A DNA stretch of 64,000 bases from SW132 sp038150125. GTDB taxonomy: Bacteria; Bacteroidota; Rhodothermia; Balneolales; Balneolaceae. Position numbers and translations under genes: made by a program. The number at the start of each line of letters is the position of its first letter. Positions within the stretch are counted from its first letter, which is position 1. Of this stretch, positions 43,260 through 52,493 are shown piece by piece. The DNA is taken from contig NZ_JBBVMF010000006.1 of the NCBI RefSeq assembly GCF_038150125.1, forward strand, positions 248,001-312,000, given 5' to 3'. The notes beneath the pieces were generated by a model. That model had not been told where the DNA came from, made no database searches, and was given only the letters and a program-made list of their open reading frames with translations.

Positions 43260-45779
43260 ATGTATAGATATACGTTTTTCGTTTGCCTGATTCTTATTCT
43301 CGTTCCCATCAAACTGTTTGCACAGGATGTGCAGGTGGAGTTTGAAGTCAACATGAGCTACCAAATCGACCAGCAACAGTTCGATCCAAATACAGAGTTT
43401 GTGGATGTGGCCGGTACTTTCAATAACTGGGGAAGCGACCTGACTCAGCTGACCGACGAAGATGGAGATTCAACATATTCCGTTACCATTGATGGCTTCA
43501 GCACAGGGCAGCAAATTGAATACAAGTTTAGAATCAACGGGCAGTGGAATGGGCGTGAGGAGTTTCCGGGTACGGGCAATAACCGAAGCTATTCGGTAAA
43601 ACCCAACAACAATTTAATCTCCGTCTGGTATAATGATGAAGCAGATCCGAACGGACCGCCGGAAGCATCCTTCTCGGTTTCGGCAACGTCGGTATTTACC
43701 AACAGCCTTGTCCAGTTTAATAATCAGTCGGCCGGAAATATAACATCCTGGCAGTGGACATTTGAGGGCGGGACGCCTGGCTCGTCCAATGAGGAGAATC
43801 CCGCCGTCAGATACACTGTACCGGGCACTTACGATGTTCAGCTCATTGCAGCAAATGAAAGCACCGGCGACACGCTTACCGCAACTGACTATATAACCGT
43901 TACCGAACGCGAAACCGGCGAGACAAGCTGGTGGAATGAAACTGTCTTTTACGAAATTTTCGTACGCAGTTTTTACGATTCGGATGGCGACGGCATCGGG
44001 GATTTTAACGGGCTGACCCAAAAGCTCGACTACCTAAATGATGGCGATCCCAATACTGATACAGATCTGGGCGTGACCGGCATCTGGCTGATGCCTATCC
44101 ACAACTCGCCCACCTACCATGGTTACGACGCCATCGATTACCGATCCATCAACCCTGATTATGGTACGATGGACGATTTCAGGGAATTTCTTGATGCGGC
44201 TCATGATCGGGGCATAAGGGTGATTATCGATTATGTGATGAACCATACCTCTACAGACCACCCATGGTTTCAGAAGTCTGCCGCGGGTGATCCGGTGTAC
44301 CGTGATTTTTACCGGTGGAGTGACACGAATCCGGGCTACAGCGGGCCGTGGGGGCAAACGGTATGGCATAATTTTCATGATGGCGAGGGATATGCTGAAT
44401 ATTACTACGGTGTTTTCTGGAGCGGAATGCCTGATCTGAACTATGAAAATCCGGCGGTTCGCGACTCCATGTTTGCGATTTCAGATTTTTGGATCAACGA
44501 GATAGGCGTGGATGGCTTTCGGCAGGATGCCGTGATTTATATTGATGAAGATGGGTCCAAGCTTAAAAACACCGATGAGACGCTTCAGTTCTGGCAGGAT
44601 TTCAATGCAAATCTGAAAGCCGCAAATCCTGATGCGTTTGCTGTTGGCGAGGCGTGGGAGCCGACCGACATCGCTCTTCAGTACGTGAATGGTAACCGCC
44701 TGGACTATGTGTTTGAGTTTGATTTAGCGAGTGCCATACTCAATGGTGTGAATGGCGGCAGCGCCGATCCCATTCTGTCACATATGCAGACCGTTTATAA
44801 TGAGTATCCATTTCTTGGATACGGCACATTCCTGACCAACCATGACCAAAATCGCGTGATGAATGTACTGGGTGAGAATATTGAAAAAGCAAAGGCTGCT
44901 GCATCGGTATATCTGACACTGCCTGGTATTCCCTATCTCTACTATGGAGAAGAGGTTGGCATGCTGGGACAAAAGCCGGATGAAAATATCCGTCTGCCAA
45001 TGCAGTGGAGTAGTGAGCAGAACGCCGGGTTTACGTCTGGTTCGCCATGGCGAGCACCGAACACCAACTTTGGCCAGTTTAACGTTGAGGTGATGGAAAC
45101 TGATGAGAACTCGCTTTTCAACCACTATCGCGATCTCATACAGTTTAGAAATGACACCCCGGCGCTTCAAACCGGAGAATATGAAGCCGGATTGACGTCC
45201 GAGGATAGACTGCTGACATTTCTGCGCGGCACGCCTGATGGCGGTCATCACCTGGTTGCCATCAATTTGACATCCGAATCGATTGAAAATGCCTCGGCAG
45301 ATTTCTCGAATAACTTCTTTAATTATGGCTCATCGACTGCGGGATGGAATGGTAACGTTGTGTTTGGAGATGTTGACGAAGAAGGGTTTACGGCGCCAGT
45401 CACCGGAAGCGGTCAGGGGCAGCCCATCGAAAATATTTCGCTGGCACCCTATTCAGTAAAAATAATCTCATTTGAGTCATTGGCGACATCAACTGAAGGT
45501 GAAGGCGATAAGCCTCAGGGATTTAAACTCCATCAAAACTATCCCAATCCGTTTAACCCGTCTACGACCATTTCATTCTATCTGCCGCAAGCTGAAGACG
45601 TAAAACTATCGGTATTTGATATCACTGGCCGGCAGGTCGCCACGCTGGTTGATAGTCAAATGAATGCCGGAACCCACACACAATCGTTTGATGCGTCAGG
45701 ATTGTCCAGCGGAATCTATTTTTACCGTCTCACGGCGGGTGATTTTCAGTCCGTGCAGAAAATGATGTTGGTGAAGTGA
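43260..45779 (+). CDS. secreted GH13 alpha-amylase with PKD and T9SS sorting domains
   Basis: An 839-residue secreted enzyme: signal peptide (MYRYTFFVCLILILVPIKLF), an N-terminal starch-binding/E-set-like domain (about 22-122: VDVAGTFNNWGSDLTQL), a PKD domain (about 135-215: WQWTFEGGTPGSSNEENP), the GH13 barrel (about 220-735) and a C-terminal sorting domain (NYPNPFNPSTTISFYLPQ...). GH13 conserved regions: DYVMNHTS, GFRQDAVIY (nucleophile Asp), VGEAWEP (acid/base Glu) and FLTNHDQNR. It degrades alpha-1,4-glucans outside the cell and is exported through the type IX route. It is divergent from the MarR operon and likely monocistronic. Specific glucan is not determined. Confidence 0.95.
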   Translation: MYRYTFFVCLILILVPIKLFAQDVQVEFEVNMSYQIDQQQFDPNTEFVDVAGTFNNWGSDLTQLTDEDGDSTYSVTIDGFSTGQQIEYKFRINGQWNGREEFPGTGNNRSYSVKPNNNLISVWYNDEADPNGPPEASFSVSATSVFTNSLVQFNNQSAGNITSWQWTFEGGTPGSSNEENPAVRYTVPGTYDVQLIAANESTGDTLTATDYITVTERETGETSWWNETVFYEIFVRSFYDSDGDGIGDFNGLTQKLDYLNDGDPNTDTDLGVTGIWLMPIHNSPTYHGYDAIDYRSINPDYGTMDDFREFLDAAHDRGIRVIIDYVMNHTSTDHPWFQKSAAGDPVYRDFYRWSDTNPGYSGPWGQTVWHNFHDGEGYAEYYYGVFWSGMPDLNYENPAVRDSMFAISDFWINEIGVDGFRQDAVIYIDEDGSKLKNTDETLQFWQDFNANLKAANPDAFAVGEAWEPTDIALQYVNGNRLDYVFEFDLASAILNGVNGGSADPILSHMQTVYNEYPFLGYGTFLTNHDQNRVMNVLGENIEKAKAAASVYLTLPGIPYLYYGEEVGMLGQKPDENIRLPMQWSSEQNAGFTSGSPWRAPNTNFGQFNVEVMETDENSLFNHYRDLIQFRNDTPALQTGEYEAGLTSEDRLLTFLRGTPDGGHHLVAINLTSESIENASADFSNNFFNYGSSTAGWNGNVVFGDVDEEGFTAPVTGSGQGQPIENISLAPYSVKIISFESLATSTEGEGDKPQGFKLHQNYPNPFNPSTTISFYLPQAEDVKLSVFDITGRQVATLVDSQMNAGTHTQSFDASGLSSGIYFYRLTAGDFQSVQKMMLVK

Positions 45780-45922
45780 GATGAGGAGTTGAGAGACCTT
45801 CAAGAGTGCCGAACGAAGAGAGGTTCCTGGAAGAGTCTCGCTGAGAGGCGACGAAGTTTTACTATAGGTTTAAGATTGCTGAGATAATTAAAAGACGGAT
45901 ATTTGCGTAGCTCAAGCTTTTG

Positions 45923-46006
45923 CAGGCCGTCAGCCTGCTCTTAAAAGTGGCGCTCTCTATGACTAATGGCGCTGCCCCGGGCTGAGTTCTTCCAGGCTGA
46001 TGGCCT
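45923..46006. repeat. paired short hairpins in intergenic region
   Basis: Two hairpins with identical stem, CAGGC-CGTCA-GCCTG (45923-45937) and CAGGC-TGATG-GCCTG (45992-46006), lie in the 45780-46106 gap between the amylase and the convergent alcohol dehydrogenase. An 82-codon frame across this region looks like chance. The hairpins may limit readthrough between the convergent genes. Confidence 0.5.
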
Positions 46007-46106
46007 GTTTGGAAGGAGTCTGTGAAATTTGTGCAGTTAGAAATCCCGGCTGAACTTTTTATAAACCAGCTGTTGGCAGGTCTTTTTAACTCTGAGTTAT
46101 GACCGA

Positions 46107-47147
46107 TCACTCCGAAATCTCAGAAATCCTGAGCACCTTTGCGCCCCGTATGTCACCCTTTCTGACCTCCATAAGGGCTTTATTGGCTTCTTCAAGCGGA
46201 AACTCCAGAACTTCAGGGGTGATGCCGTATTTAGCTGCAAGTCTTAGCATTTCAGAAAGATCATTTCGTGTTACGTTGGCAACCGATTTGATCTCTTTCT
46301 CCATCCATAGATCGCGTTCATAGTTCAAGTTTGACAGGTAATCCTTATCGCCCGCTTCCTTGCGAATTGCATTGATCACAAGCCTTCCACCGGGTTCCAG
46401 TGATTTCAGCGCCTCAACAACCGGCTTCCAGACGGGCGTGGTATCGATAATAGCGTGTAGTTTTTCGGGTGGATCCTCCTCTGTATCGCCGGCCCAGACG
46501 GCTCCCAATTCCAGCGCAAATTCCCGTTCCACGGGATTTCTCGCAAATACATAGACTGACGCATCAGGGTAGTGGTGTTTTACAAGCTGTAGAACCAAGT
46601 GACCGGACGCCCCAAAGCCGGTAAGCCCCAGCCTTTGCCCGTTCTCAATGCCCGTAAGCATCAGTGACCGATAACCTATAGCTCCGGCGCATAGCAGGGG
46701 AGCTGCTGCCTCATCCGTCAGCTCATCGGGGACCCGAACAGCGTAATCTGCCGGCACCGTCATCTTTTCCGCATACCCGCCGTCTACATCCCGGCCCGTG
46801 GCCGTAAACTCGCTGCAGAGGTTTTCATTCCCATTTTTGCAGTGCTCACACTCTCCGCAGGCAGAATAGATCCACCCGACACCCACGCGGTCGCCTTTTG
46901 AAAACTCCGTCACACCGCGGCCGGTATCAAGCACCCTTCCAATCACTTCATGGCCCGGTGTAACCGGCAGTTCAGGCGGTGGAGTGCGGCCTTCAATTTC
47001 ATCCAGTTCGGTATGACAAACCCCGCATACGCTTACGCGCAGCAGCAGCTCACCGGTTCCGGGAACCGGATCAGGGATATCGTCCAGCTGAAGCGGTTCT
47101 TTGTTGTCATTCAAACTCTTGATTTGATGCAGGCGCATTGCTTTCAT
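46107..47147 (-). CDS. zinc-dependent alcohol dehydrogenase
   Basis: Start chosen at 47147 (MKAMRLHQIKSLNDNKEPLQ); the longer frame from 47183 adds 12 unsupported residues. The 346-residue MDR enzyme has the catalytic zinc site VCGVCHTELDEIEGR and PGHEVIGRV, the structural zinc cysteines CGECEHCKNGNENLC, and the Rossmann segment LGLTGFGASGHLVLQLVKHH. Domain order matches AdhA/class-IV-like bacterial enzymes. It oxidises alcohols or reduces aldehydes with NAD(P). A second, distinct member is at 61813. Confidence 0.9.
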   Translation of the reverse strand: MKAMRLHQIKSLNDNKEPLQLDDIPDPVPGTGELLLRVSVCGVCHTELDEIEGRTPPPELPVTPGHEVIGRVLDTGRGVTEFSKGDRVGVGWIYSACGECEHCKNGNENLCSEFTATGRDVDGGYAEKMTVPADYAVRVPDELTDEAAAPLLCAGAIGYRSLMLTGIENGQRLGLTGFGASGHLVLQLVKHHYPDASVYVFARNPVEREFALELGAVWAGDTEEDPPEKLHAIIDTTPVWKPVVEALKSLEPGGRLVINAIRKEAGDKDYLSNLNYERDLWMEKEIKSVANVTRNDLSEMLRLAAKYGITPEVLEFPLEEANKALMEVRKGDIRGAKVLRISEISE

Positions 47148-47223
47148 AATCTCGAATGAATTTAAGTTGAAATGACGTGTCAATTCAATTTACAGTAATT
47201 TCTGCAATTGCAGGCAAAAGTCT

Positions 47224-49917
47224 TTATTTCGCCAGCTTCTTCAACTCACTCAGAAGCAACAGCGCCTCAATCGGGGTCATTCGTTCGGGGTCGCTGGCAT
47301 CGAGCTTGTTAAGCAGGGTTTCCACGTTTGGATCGATCTGCGATCCGAACAGGGTCATCTGTGGCATTTGCTCTTGTTTGTTTAGGTTTTGAGTGGTTTG
47401 TTTTGCTGCTTTCTTTTTTGATGCGGTCTGTGAGATGGCTCCGTTTTCGTTTTGTTTGCCATCACCATCATGACTGACCTTAAGAGAATGACTTTCCAGG
47501 TTAGACAAAATCTCTTTCGCGCGTTCAATCACCACCGGGGGAAGTCCGGCCATGTTGGCCACCTGGATACCGTAGCTGTGATCGGCTCCGCCCCGGACAA
47601 GCTTGCGCAGAAAGATCACCTTGCCGTCGTGTTCCTTCACCTTGACGCTGAAATTTTTGATTCGCTTGTAGCGGCTCTCCAGTTCGTTCAGCTCGTGGTA
47701 GTGAGTGGCAAAGAGAGTTTTGGCTGCCACTTCCGGTTTGTTATGCAGATATTCTGATAGCGACCATGCAATGCTCAGCCCATCAAAGGTGCTTGTGCCA
47801 CGCCCGACTTCATCAAGCAGAATGAGCGATTTCGGCGTGGCATTATTCAAAATATTGGCCGCCTCATTCATCTCTACCAAAAATGTACTTTCACCGGCAG
47901 CAAGATTATCGGATGCGCCAACACGAGTGAAGATTTTATCCACCAGCCCGATTGTCGCTTCCTCGGCCGGGACAAAACAGCCTATTTGTGCCATCAGCGC
48001 GAGCAGCCCAACCTGGCGCAGTATCACGCTTTTACCCGCCATGTTAGGGCCGGTGATCATCAGGATCTGGTGCTCGGTGTTGTCGAGATAAATGTCGTTA
48101 GGAATAAAAGGCTCGCCGGCACCAAGGGTTTTTTCAACAACCGGGTGACGCGATTTCTTGGCTTTCAACACATCGTCTGAATTTACCTTGGGATGCGAAT
48201 AGTTATTTCGAAACGAGACCTCCGCAAAACTCTGCAGGCAGTCGAGCTCCGCCAGGGCGGCGGCAATCTGCTGGATTTCATCGGCAAACTCGGCCACATA
48301 CAAACGCAGCTCTTCAAACAGCTCGCCTTCGAGTGTTTTGCTGCGATCTTCGGCCGACAATACTTTCTCTTCAACTTCCTTCAGCTCCGGCGTAATATAC
48401 CGCTCAGAATTGACCAGCGTCTGCTTGCGAATAAAGTGTTCCGGCACTTTATCTTTATGCGTGTTAGTCACTTCAATATAGTAGCCGAACACCTTATTAT
48501 ACCCGATTTTGAGCGATGGAATGCCCGCCTCTTTTGCCAGCTTATCTTTGATACGAGCGATGTACTGCTTCCCGTTTCGCGCAATTTCCCGAAGCTCATC
48601 CAGGTTCTCATCAAACCCGTCATTGAAAATCCCGCCATCTCGGATACTCGCCGGCGGATCTTCCTTGATCGCTCTCTCGATCCGGTCCTGCAGATCAACC
48701 ATCAGCTTCAGACGATCATTGACCGAGTAAATGAGCTCATTCTCCATTTGTGAGACCTGGCTCTTCACCCGCGGAATTTGCGCAAGTGAAAGCTGCAGCT
48801 GTTTCAAATCGCGTGCATTTGTTCGTCCTACGCTGATGCGGCTGATCAGCCGTTCGAGGTCGCCAATCTGTTTGAGCTCTTCCCGAAGTTCATCCCGACG
48901 GTTATGCTCATCAAGTAAAACTTGAACCGCATCAAGCCGCTGCGTTATTGGCTTCACCTGTTTGAGTGGACGCATTATCCACTTGCGAAGCAGGCGACCG
49001 CCCATCGCCGTACAGGTGTCATCTAAAATAGAAACCAGCGTGCCTTCCGAGCCGCCTTCCTGCATGCTTGATGTGAGCTCCAGGTTTCGCTTAGTGGATC
49101 CATCCAGCGACATGTAATCGGCATTCTCATATGCATAAAGCCTCTTCAGGTGGCCAAGTGATGATTTTTGAGTCTCATGCATATAGTGCAGAAGTGATCC
49201 GGCCGCCACGTGTGCAATCTCAAGATCTTCAACTCCAAATCCTTTTAGCGAATGAGTTTTAAAATGGTCAACGAGTTGATTGTAGCCATAATCACCCTCA
49301 TACACCCAGTCTTCAATGAAGGTGGTGTTGTAGCTGGAAAGCTGGTCAGGGAGGCTGTTTTTGAGCCCCTTTTTCAGCAGGACTTCTGAGGGCTGAAGTG
49401 ATTGAAGGAGCGTGTCAAGATCCTGTTTAGATACCTGGCTAAGCCCGAATTCGCCGGTTGAAATATCAGAAAATGCAACCCCCGCTGTTCCGCCTGCCAT
49501 GTAAACCGATACGATATAATTATTTCGTTTATGCTCGAGCAGTTTTTCCGACATTGTGACACCCGGCGTGGTAATTTCGGTCACTTCGCGGTTCACAATT
49601 TTGCGGCCGGCATCTTTCGCTTCATCGGGATTTTCGGTCTGCTCACAGATTGCAACGCGATATCCGCGCTTCACCAGTTTAGGGAGGTAGGTGTCGAGCG
49701 AATGGTAAGGGAAACCCGCAAGCGGGGTTTGATCGCCGCCGTTATTTCGCTTGGTAAGCGTGATGCCGAGTTCCTTACTGATCAAAACAGCATCGTCAGA
49801 AAACGTTTCGTAAAAATCGCCCACGCGAAACAGCAAGATGGTACCGGGGTGTTTCTCCTTGATGGTAAAATACTGACGCATCAGCGGCGTCTGTTTCTTC
49901 TTTTTGGTTTTTCCCAT
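47224..49917 (-). CDS. mutS: DNA mismatch repair protein MutS
   Basis: An 897-residue MutS. N-terminal mismatch-binding motif FRVGDFYETF (Phe-x-Glu) is intact, then connector, core and clamp domains, and the ATPase with GPNMAGKSVILRQVGLLALM (Walker A, about residue 620), LDEVGRGTSTFDGLSIAWSL (signature/Walker B) and a helix-turn-helix end. The C-terminal tail contains the KLASEL-type end EALLLLSELKKLAK for tetramerisation/MutL contact. Recognises mismatches and starts repair. Divergent to the YihY gene; upstream gap contains no gene. Length is usual. Confidence 0.98.
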   Translation of the reverse strand: MGKTKKKKQTPLMRQYFTIKEKHPGTILLFRVGDFYETFSDDAVLISKELGITLTKRNNGGDQTPLAGFPYHSLDTYLPKLVKRGYRVAICEQTENPDEAKDAGRKIVNREVTEITTPGVTMSEKLLEHKRNNYIVSVYMAGGTAGVAFSDISTGEFGLSQVSKQDLDTLLQSLQPSEVLLKKGLKNSLPDQLSSYNTTFIEDWVYEGDYGYNQLVDHFKTHSLKGFGVEDLEIAHVAAGSLLHYMHETQKSSLGHLKRLYAYENADYMSLDGSTKRNLELTSSMQEGGSEGTLVSILDDTCTAMGGRLLRKWIMRPLKQVKPITQRLDAVQVLLDEHNRRDELREELKQIGDLERLISRISVGRTNARDLKQLQLSLAQIPRVKSQVSQMENELIYSVNDRLKLMVDLQDRIERAIKEDPPASIRDGGIFNDGFDENLDELREIARNGKQYIARIKDKLAKEAGIPSLKIGYNKVFGYYIEVTNTHKDKVPEHFIRKQTLVNSERYITPELKEVEEKVLSAEDRSKTLEGELFEELRLYVAEFADEIQQIAAALAELDCLQSFAEVSFRNNYSHPKVNSDDVLKAKKSRHPVVEKTLGAGEPFIPNDIYLDNTEHQILMITGPNMAGKSVILRQVGLLALMAQIGCFVPAEEATIGLVDKIFTRVGASDNLAAGESTFLVEMNEAANILNNATPKSLILLDEVGRGTSTFDGLSIAWSLSEYLHNKPEVAAKTLFATHYHELNELESRYKRIKNFSVKVKEHDGKVIFLRKLVRGGADHSYGIQVANMAGLPPVVIERAKEILSNLESHSLKVSHDGDGKQNENGAISQTASKKKAAKQTTQNLNKQEQMPQMTLFGSQIDPNVETLLNKLDASDPERMTPIEALLLLSELKKLAK

Positions 49918-50088
49918 GGTCGCTAAACGAACAGTTAAACAATTTCTTTTATGTTGGATGAAAGGTATTGAATTCTGAGGTTTTTTTAGAGGTTGAATAA
50001 TGCAGAGAAATGCTTGAAATCTGATTCCATATATAGGTGTAGCAGCGTTAGCTGTTTTAATCCTAAAGGCAAAGCCGTATTTTTAAAG

Positions 50089-51012
50089 ATGAAAAGTACG
50101 CGTTGGCAAAAATTTAAAAATTACTGGAAGCTCGTAGGCCGACTGGCCATGAAAAAAAATGTGTTCTTCAACGCATCCGCCATCACCTTTAATCTTTTCT
50201 TATGTGCCATTCCGTTTACGCTGATACTCATCTCGCTGCTCGGCTATATTCTCTCTATAGAAGCGGCGTTTGATGAGGTGATTCGATATGCGCGTGAGCT
50301 GTTCCCTTCATTTACGTTTGAAACCCGTGGTGAAGATGTATTCGAAGGCGTGGTCACCATCGAGGAGCTCATAATGCCGCTGGTGGAAGCCCGCCGTATT
50401 TTCGGGATTGTGGGTATCATTATTCTCACATTTTTTTCGCAGGGATTGCTGCATTCACTGAAACACGTACTATTTGAGGTGTTTGATATCGAGGAGCGCC
50501 AGCATCCTGTGATGGAGTTGGTGTATAACTTTTTCACGTTTGGAGTGGTGGGAGGTGTATTCCTGTTTTTCACAATCGCAATTTCGCTGATTTCACTCTA
50601 CCCGGTAGACTCCATATCTATCCCGTTTACAGAAACAGTTATCCAACTCGGCTGGATTACTGAATTCCTGGCGCGCCTGGTTCCCGCCATCTTTACACCG
50701 CTGTTGTTTTATGTGATTTTCCGGTACATCAGCGAAAAACGAATCTCACGGAAAGTGTCGTTTCTGGCGGCCATTATCTACACAGTTCTGTTCGAAACGG
50801 CCAAATATGGCGTAGGTCTTTATCTTGGCTACGCATTGACGGCCTATCGATACTACTACCAGGGATATACAATCCCCGTTATCATCGGTGTATGGGTTTT
50901 CTATTCTGCTGTTCTGTTCGTTCTGACAGCTGTAATGGCCCGTGCCTACCAGGATGTCTATGAAAAAGAGCGTCCGTCTATCGAAAAGAATCCTTATACA
51001 GCTATTTCTTAA
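50089..51012 (+). CDS. YihY/virulence factor BrkB family membrane protein
   Basis: Start chosen at 50089 (MKSTRWQKFKNYWKLVGRLA); the earlier ATG at 49993 adds an unlikely Cys/Ser-rich segment. The 307-residue product has about six helices with the YihY pattern: FFNASAITFNLFLCAIPFTL, GLLHSLKHVLFEVFDIEERQ, VSFLAAIIYTVLFETAKYG and YYYQGYTIPVIIGVWVFYSA. Family function is poorly known; often called ribonuclease BN in error. The 3-methyladenine glycosylase begins 2 bp after the stop, suggesting co-transcription. Confidence 0.85.
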   Translation: MKSTRWQKFKNYWKLVGRLAMKKNVFFNASAITFNLFLCAIPFTLILISLLGYILSIEAAFDEVIRYARELFPSFTFETRGEDVFEGVVTIEELIMPLVEARRIFGIVGIIILTFFSQGLLHSLKHVLFEVFDIEERQHPVMELVYNFFTFGVVGGVFLFFTIAISLISLYPVDSISIPFTETVIQLGWITEFLARLVPAIFTPLLFYVIFRYISEKRISRKVSFLAAIIYTVLFETAKYGVGLYLGYALTAYRYYYQGYTIPVIIGVWVFYSAVLFVLTAVMARAYQDVYEKERPSIEKNPYTAIS

Positions 51013-51014
51013 TA

Positions 51015-51602
51015 ATGCAGATTAAAGGCAATATCCTGGATCAGGATTTTTATCGGCGGCCGGATGTCGTTGAAATCAGCCGGGATTTACTCGGGAAAGT
51101 TCTCTGTACATTTTTTGATGGAACCCTCACAGCGGGGATGATTTCGGAAACGGAAGCATATTGTGGCAGAAACGATCGGGCATGTCATGCAAATGACGGG
51201 ACTCGAACAGCTCGTACAGAAGTGATGTATGGTGAGCCGGGCCACAGCTATGTCTACCTCTGCTATGGCATCCATCACCTGTTTAATGTGGTAACCAACG
51301 AGGAAGGGTTGGCGGATGCGGTCTTGGTCAGGGGCATTCAGCCGATGGATGGATTGTCCCTGATGAAAGAGCGGAGAGGGTTGGTCGAAGAGAAAAATTT
51401 GTGCAACGGTCCCGGGAAACTCACCCAGGCCCTCGGTATCGACACCTCTATGACCGGATGCAGCCTGATAAAACCGCCGGTCTGGATTGAGGATCGTGGT
51501 ATATCAGTCAATGAAAACAATATTAAAGCAACGCCTAGAATTGGTGTTGATTACGCCGGTGAGCATGCAAAGCGTGAATGGCGCTTTCTGCTGGAAGATT
51601 GA
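51015..51602 (+). CDS. DNA-3-methyladenine glycosylase (AAG/MPG type)
   Basis: A 195-residue enzyme: LLGKVLCTFFDGTLTAGMIS, ETEAYCGRNDRACHANDGTR (catalytic Glu in ETEAY), YGEPGHSYVYLCYGIHHLFN, DAVLVRGIQP, LCNGPGKLTQALGID and a final PRIGVDYAGEHAKREWRFLL, all typical of the AAG family. It flips out and excises alkylated purines and hypoxanthine. Overlaps closely with the upstream YihY gene (2 bp apart). This is a second 3-methyladenine glycosylase class in the window, structurally unrelated to the AlkA-like gene at the left edge. Confidence 0.94.
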   Translation: MQIKGNILDQDFYRRPDVVEISRDLLGKVLCTFFDGTLTAGMISETEAYCGRNDRACHANDGTRTARTEVMYGEPGHSYVYLCYGIHHLFNVVTNEEGLADAVLVRGIQPMDGLSLMKERRGLVEEKNLCNGPGKLTQALGIDTSMTGCSLIKPPVWIEDRGISVNENNIKATPRIGVDYAGEHAKREWRFLLED

Positions 51603-51713
51603 TGTGACAAAATTGTTACAAATAGTTTAATGTTTAACGAAACGTTTTATATTTGCAATGCGTTGATTCAGTCAGATTTAATTAAGAATCCACATCAAAC
51701 AATAAACAAACTT

Positions 51714-52334
51714 ATGATACGCAAGACGATAACTATACTTTTTACAATGCTTTTCGCCTTTACGGGGCTGGCAATGAATGGTGTCAGCGACGACGACACT
51801 ATCCGCTCAATACCATGGGAAATTGATTCTGCGCACAGCGCGATTAATTTTACAATCAGTCACTTCTTTACACCGGTCGATGGGACCTTTGAAGATTATG
51901 ATGCAACGGTAATGTTTAATCCCGATGACCTTGGAAATAGCATGATTGATGTAACAATCCCGGTATCAAGCATTAATACACGCAACGACCGCCGTGATGG
52001 TCACCTTCAGTCAGAGGATTTCTTCAACGCTGAGCGATGGCCAAACATCTCGTTCGAAAGCAGCTCTATTGAAAGCCGTGGCGATAACGAGTTTGTTGCA
52101 ATTGGAGAGCTGACTATCCGAGATGTGACCCGCGAATTTGAACTTCCATTTACCCTCCAGGGTATGATGGAAAACCCAATGAAAGAAAATACTACGGTAG
52201 CAGGAATTGTGGCTAACGCGAAGCTTATGCGTACAGACTTTGGCGTTGGAGTAGGCGACTGGGCCGCAACGGCAGTGGTTGGTGATGAAGTGAACATCCA
52301 ACTAAACCTTGAGCTGAACACAACCGCTCTTTAA
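51714..52334 (+). CDS. YceI family periplasmic lipid-binding protein
   Basis: Start at 51714 (MIRKTITILFTMLFAFTGLA), a signal peptide; the track's start at 51630 precedes it without support. The 206-residue protein matches YceI beta-barrel proteins: WEIDSAHSAINFTISHFFTP, MIDVTIPVSSINTRNDRRDG, HLQSEDFFNAERWPNISFES, GELTIRDVTREFELPFTLQG and LMRTDFGVG. Family members bind polyisoprenoids in a hydrophobic pocket. Expressed alone; a strong terminator follows. Confidence 0.92.
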   Translation: MIRKTITILFTMLFAFTGLAMNGVSDDDTIRSIPWEIDSAHSAINFTISHFFTPVDGTFEDYDATVMFNPDDLGNSMIDVTIPVSSINTRNDRRDGHLQSEDFFNAERWPNISFESSSIESRGDNEFVAIGELTIRDVTREFELPFTLQGMMENPMKENTTVAGIVANAKLMRTDFGVGVGDWAATAVVGDEVNIQLNLELNTTAL

Positions 52335-52363
52335 AAAAGCGTTTAGTTCAATTGATTCTAAAA

Positions 52364-52397
52364 AGCCGTGATCTTGTTAAAAGACACGGCTTTTTTA
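52364..52397 (+). terminator. rho-independent terminator after YceI gene
   Basis: AGCCGTG (52364-52370) pairs with CACGGCT, followed by a TTTTTT run; it lies about 30 bp after the YceI stop codon. Confidence 0.88.
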
Positions 52398-52493
52398 TTT
52401 TTAGCTTTTAGTGCCGGCTCTATTTTATAGAAATGTAACAGCAAACCTGTTTGATATTCATGAGATTACACAGAACTCACCATTTAAACTCTT

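Noticed and set aside
45862..46110. 82-codon minus-strand frame
   Set aside because: It runs through intergenic hairpins and has no recognisable domain; likely chance.
51600..51713. Sigma-factor promoter before YceI (TGTTTAACGAAACGTTTTATATTTG)-like stretch
   Set aside because: It has a palindromic GTTTAACGAAAC part and a TATATTTG element, but spacing does not fit a known consensus well enough to call it.
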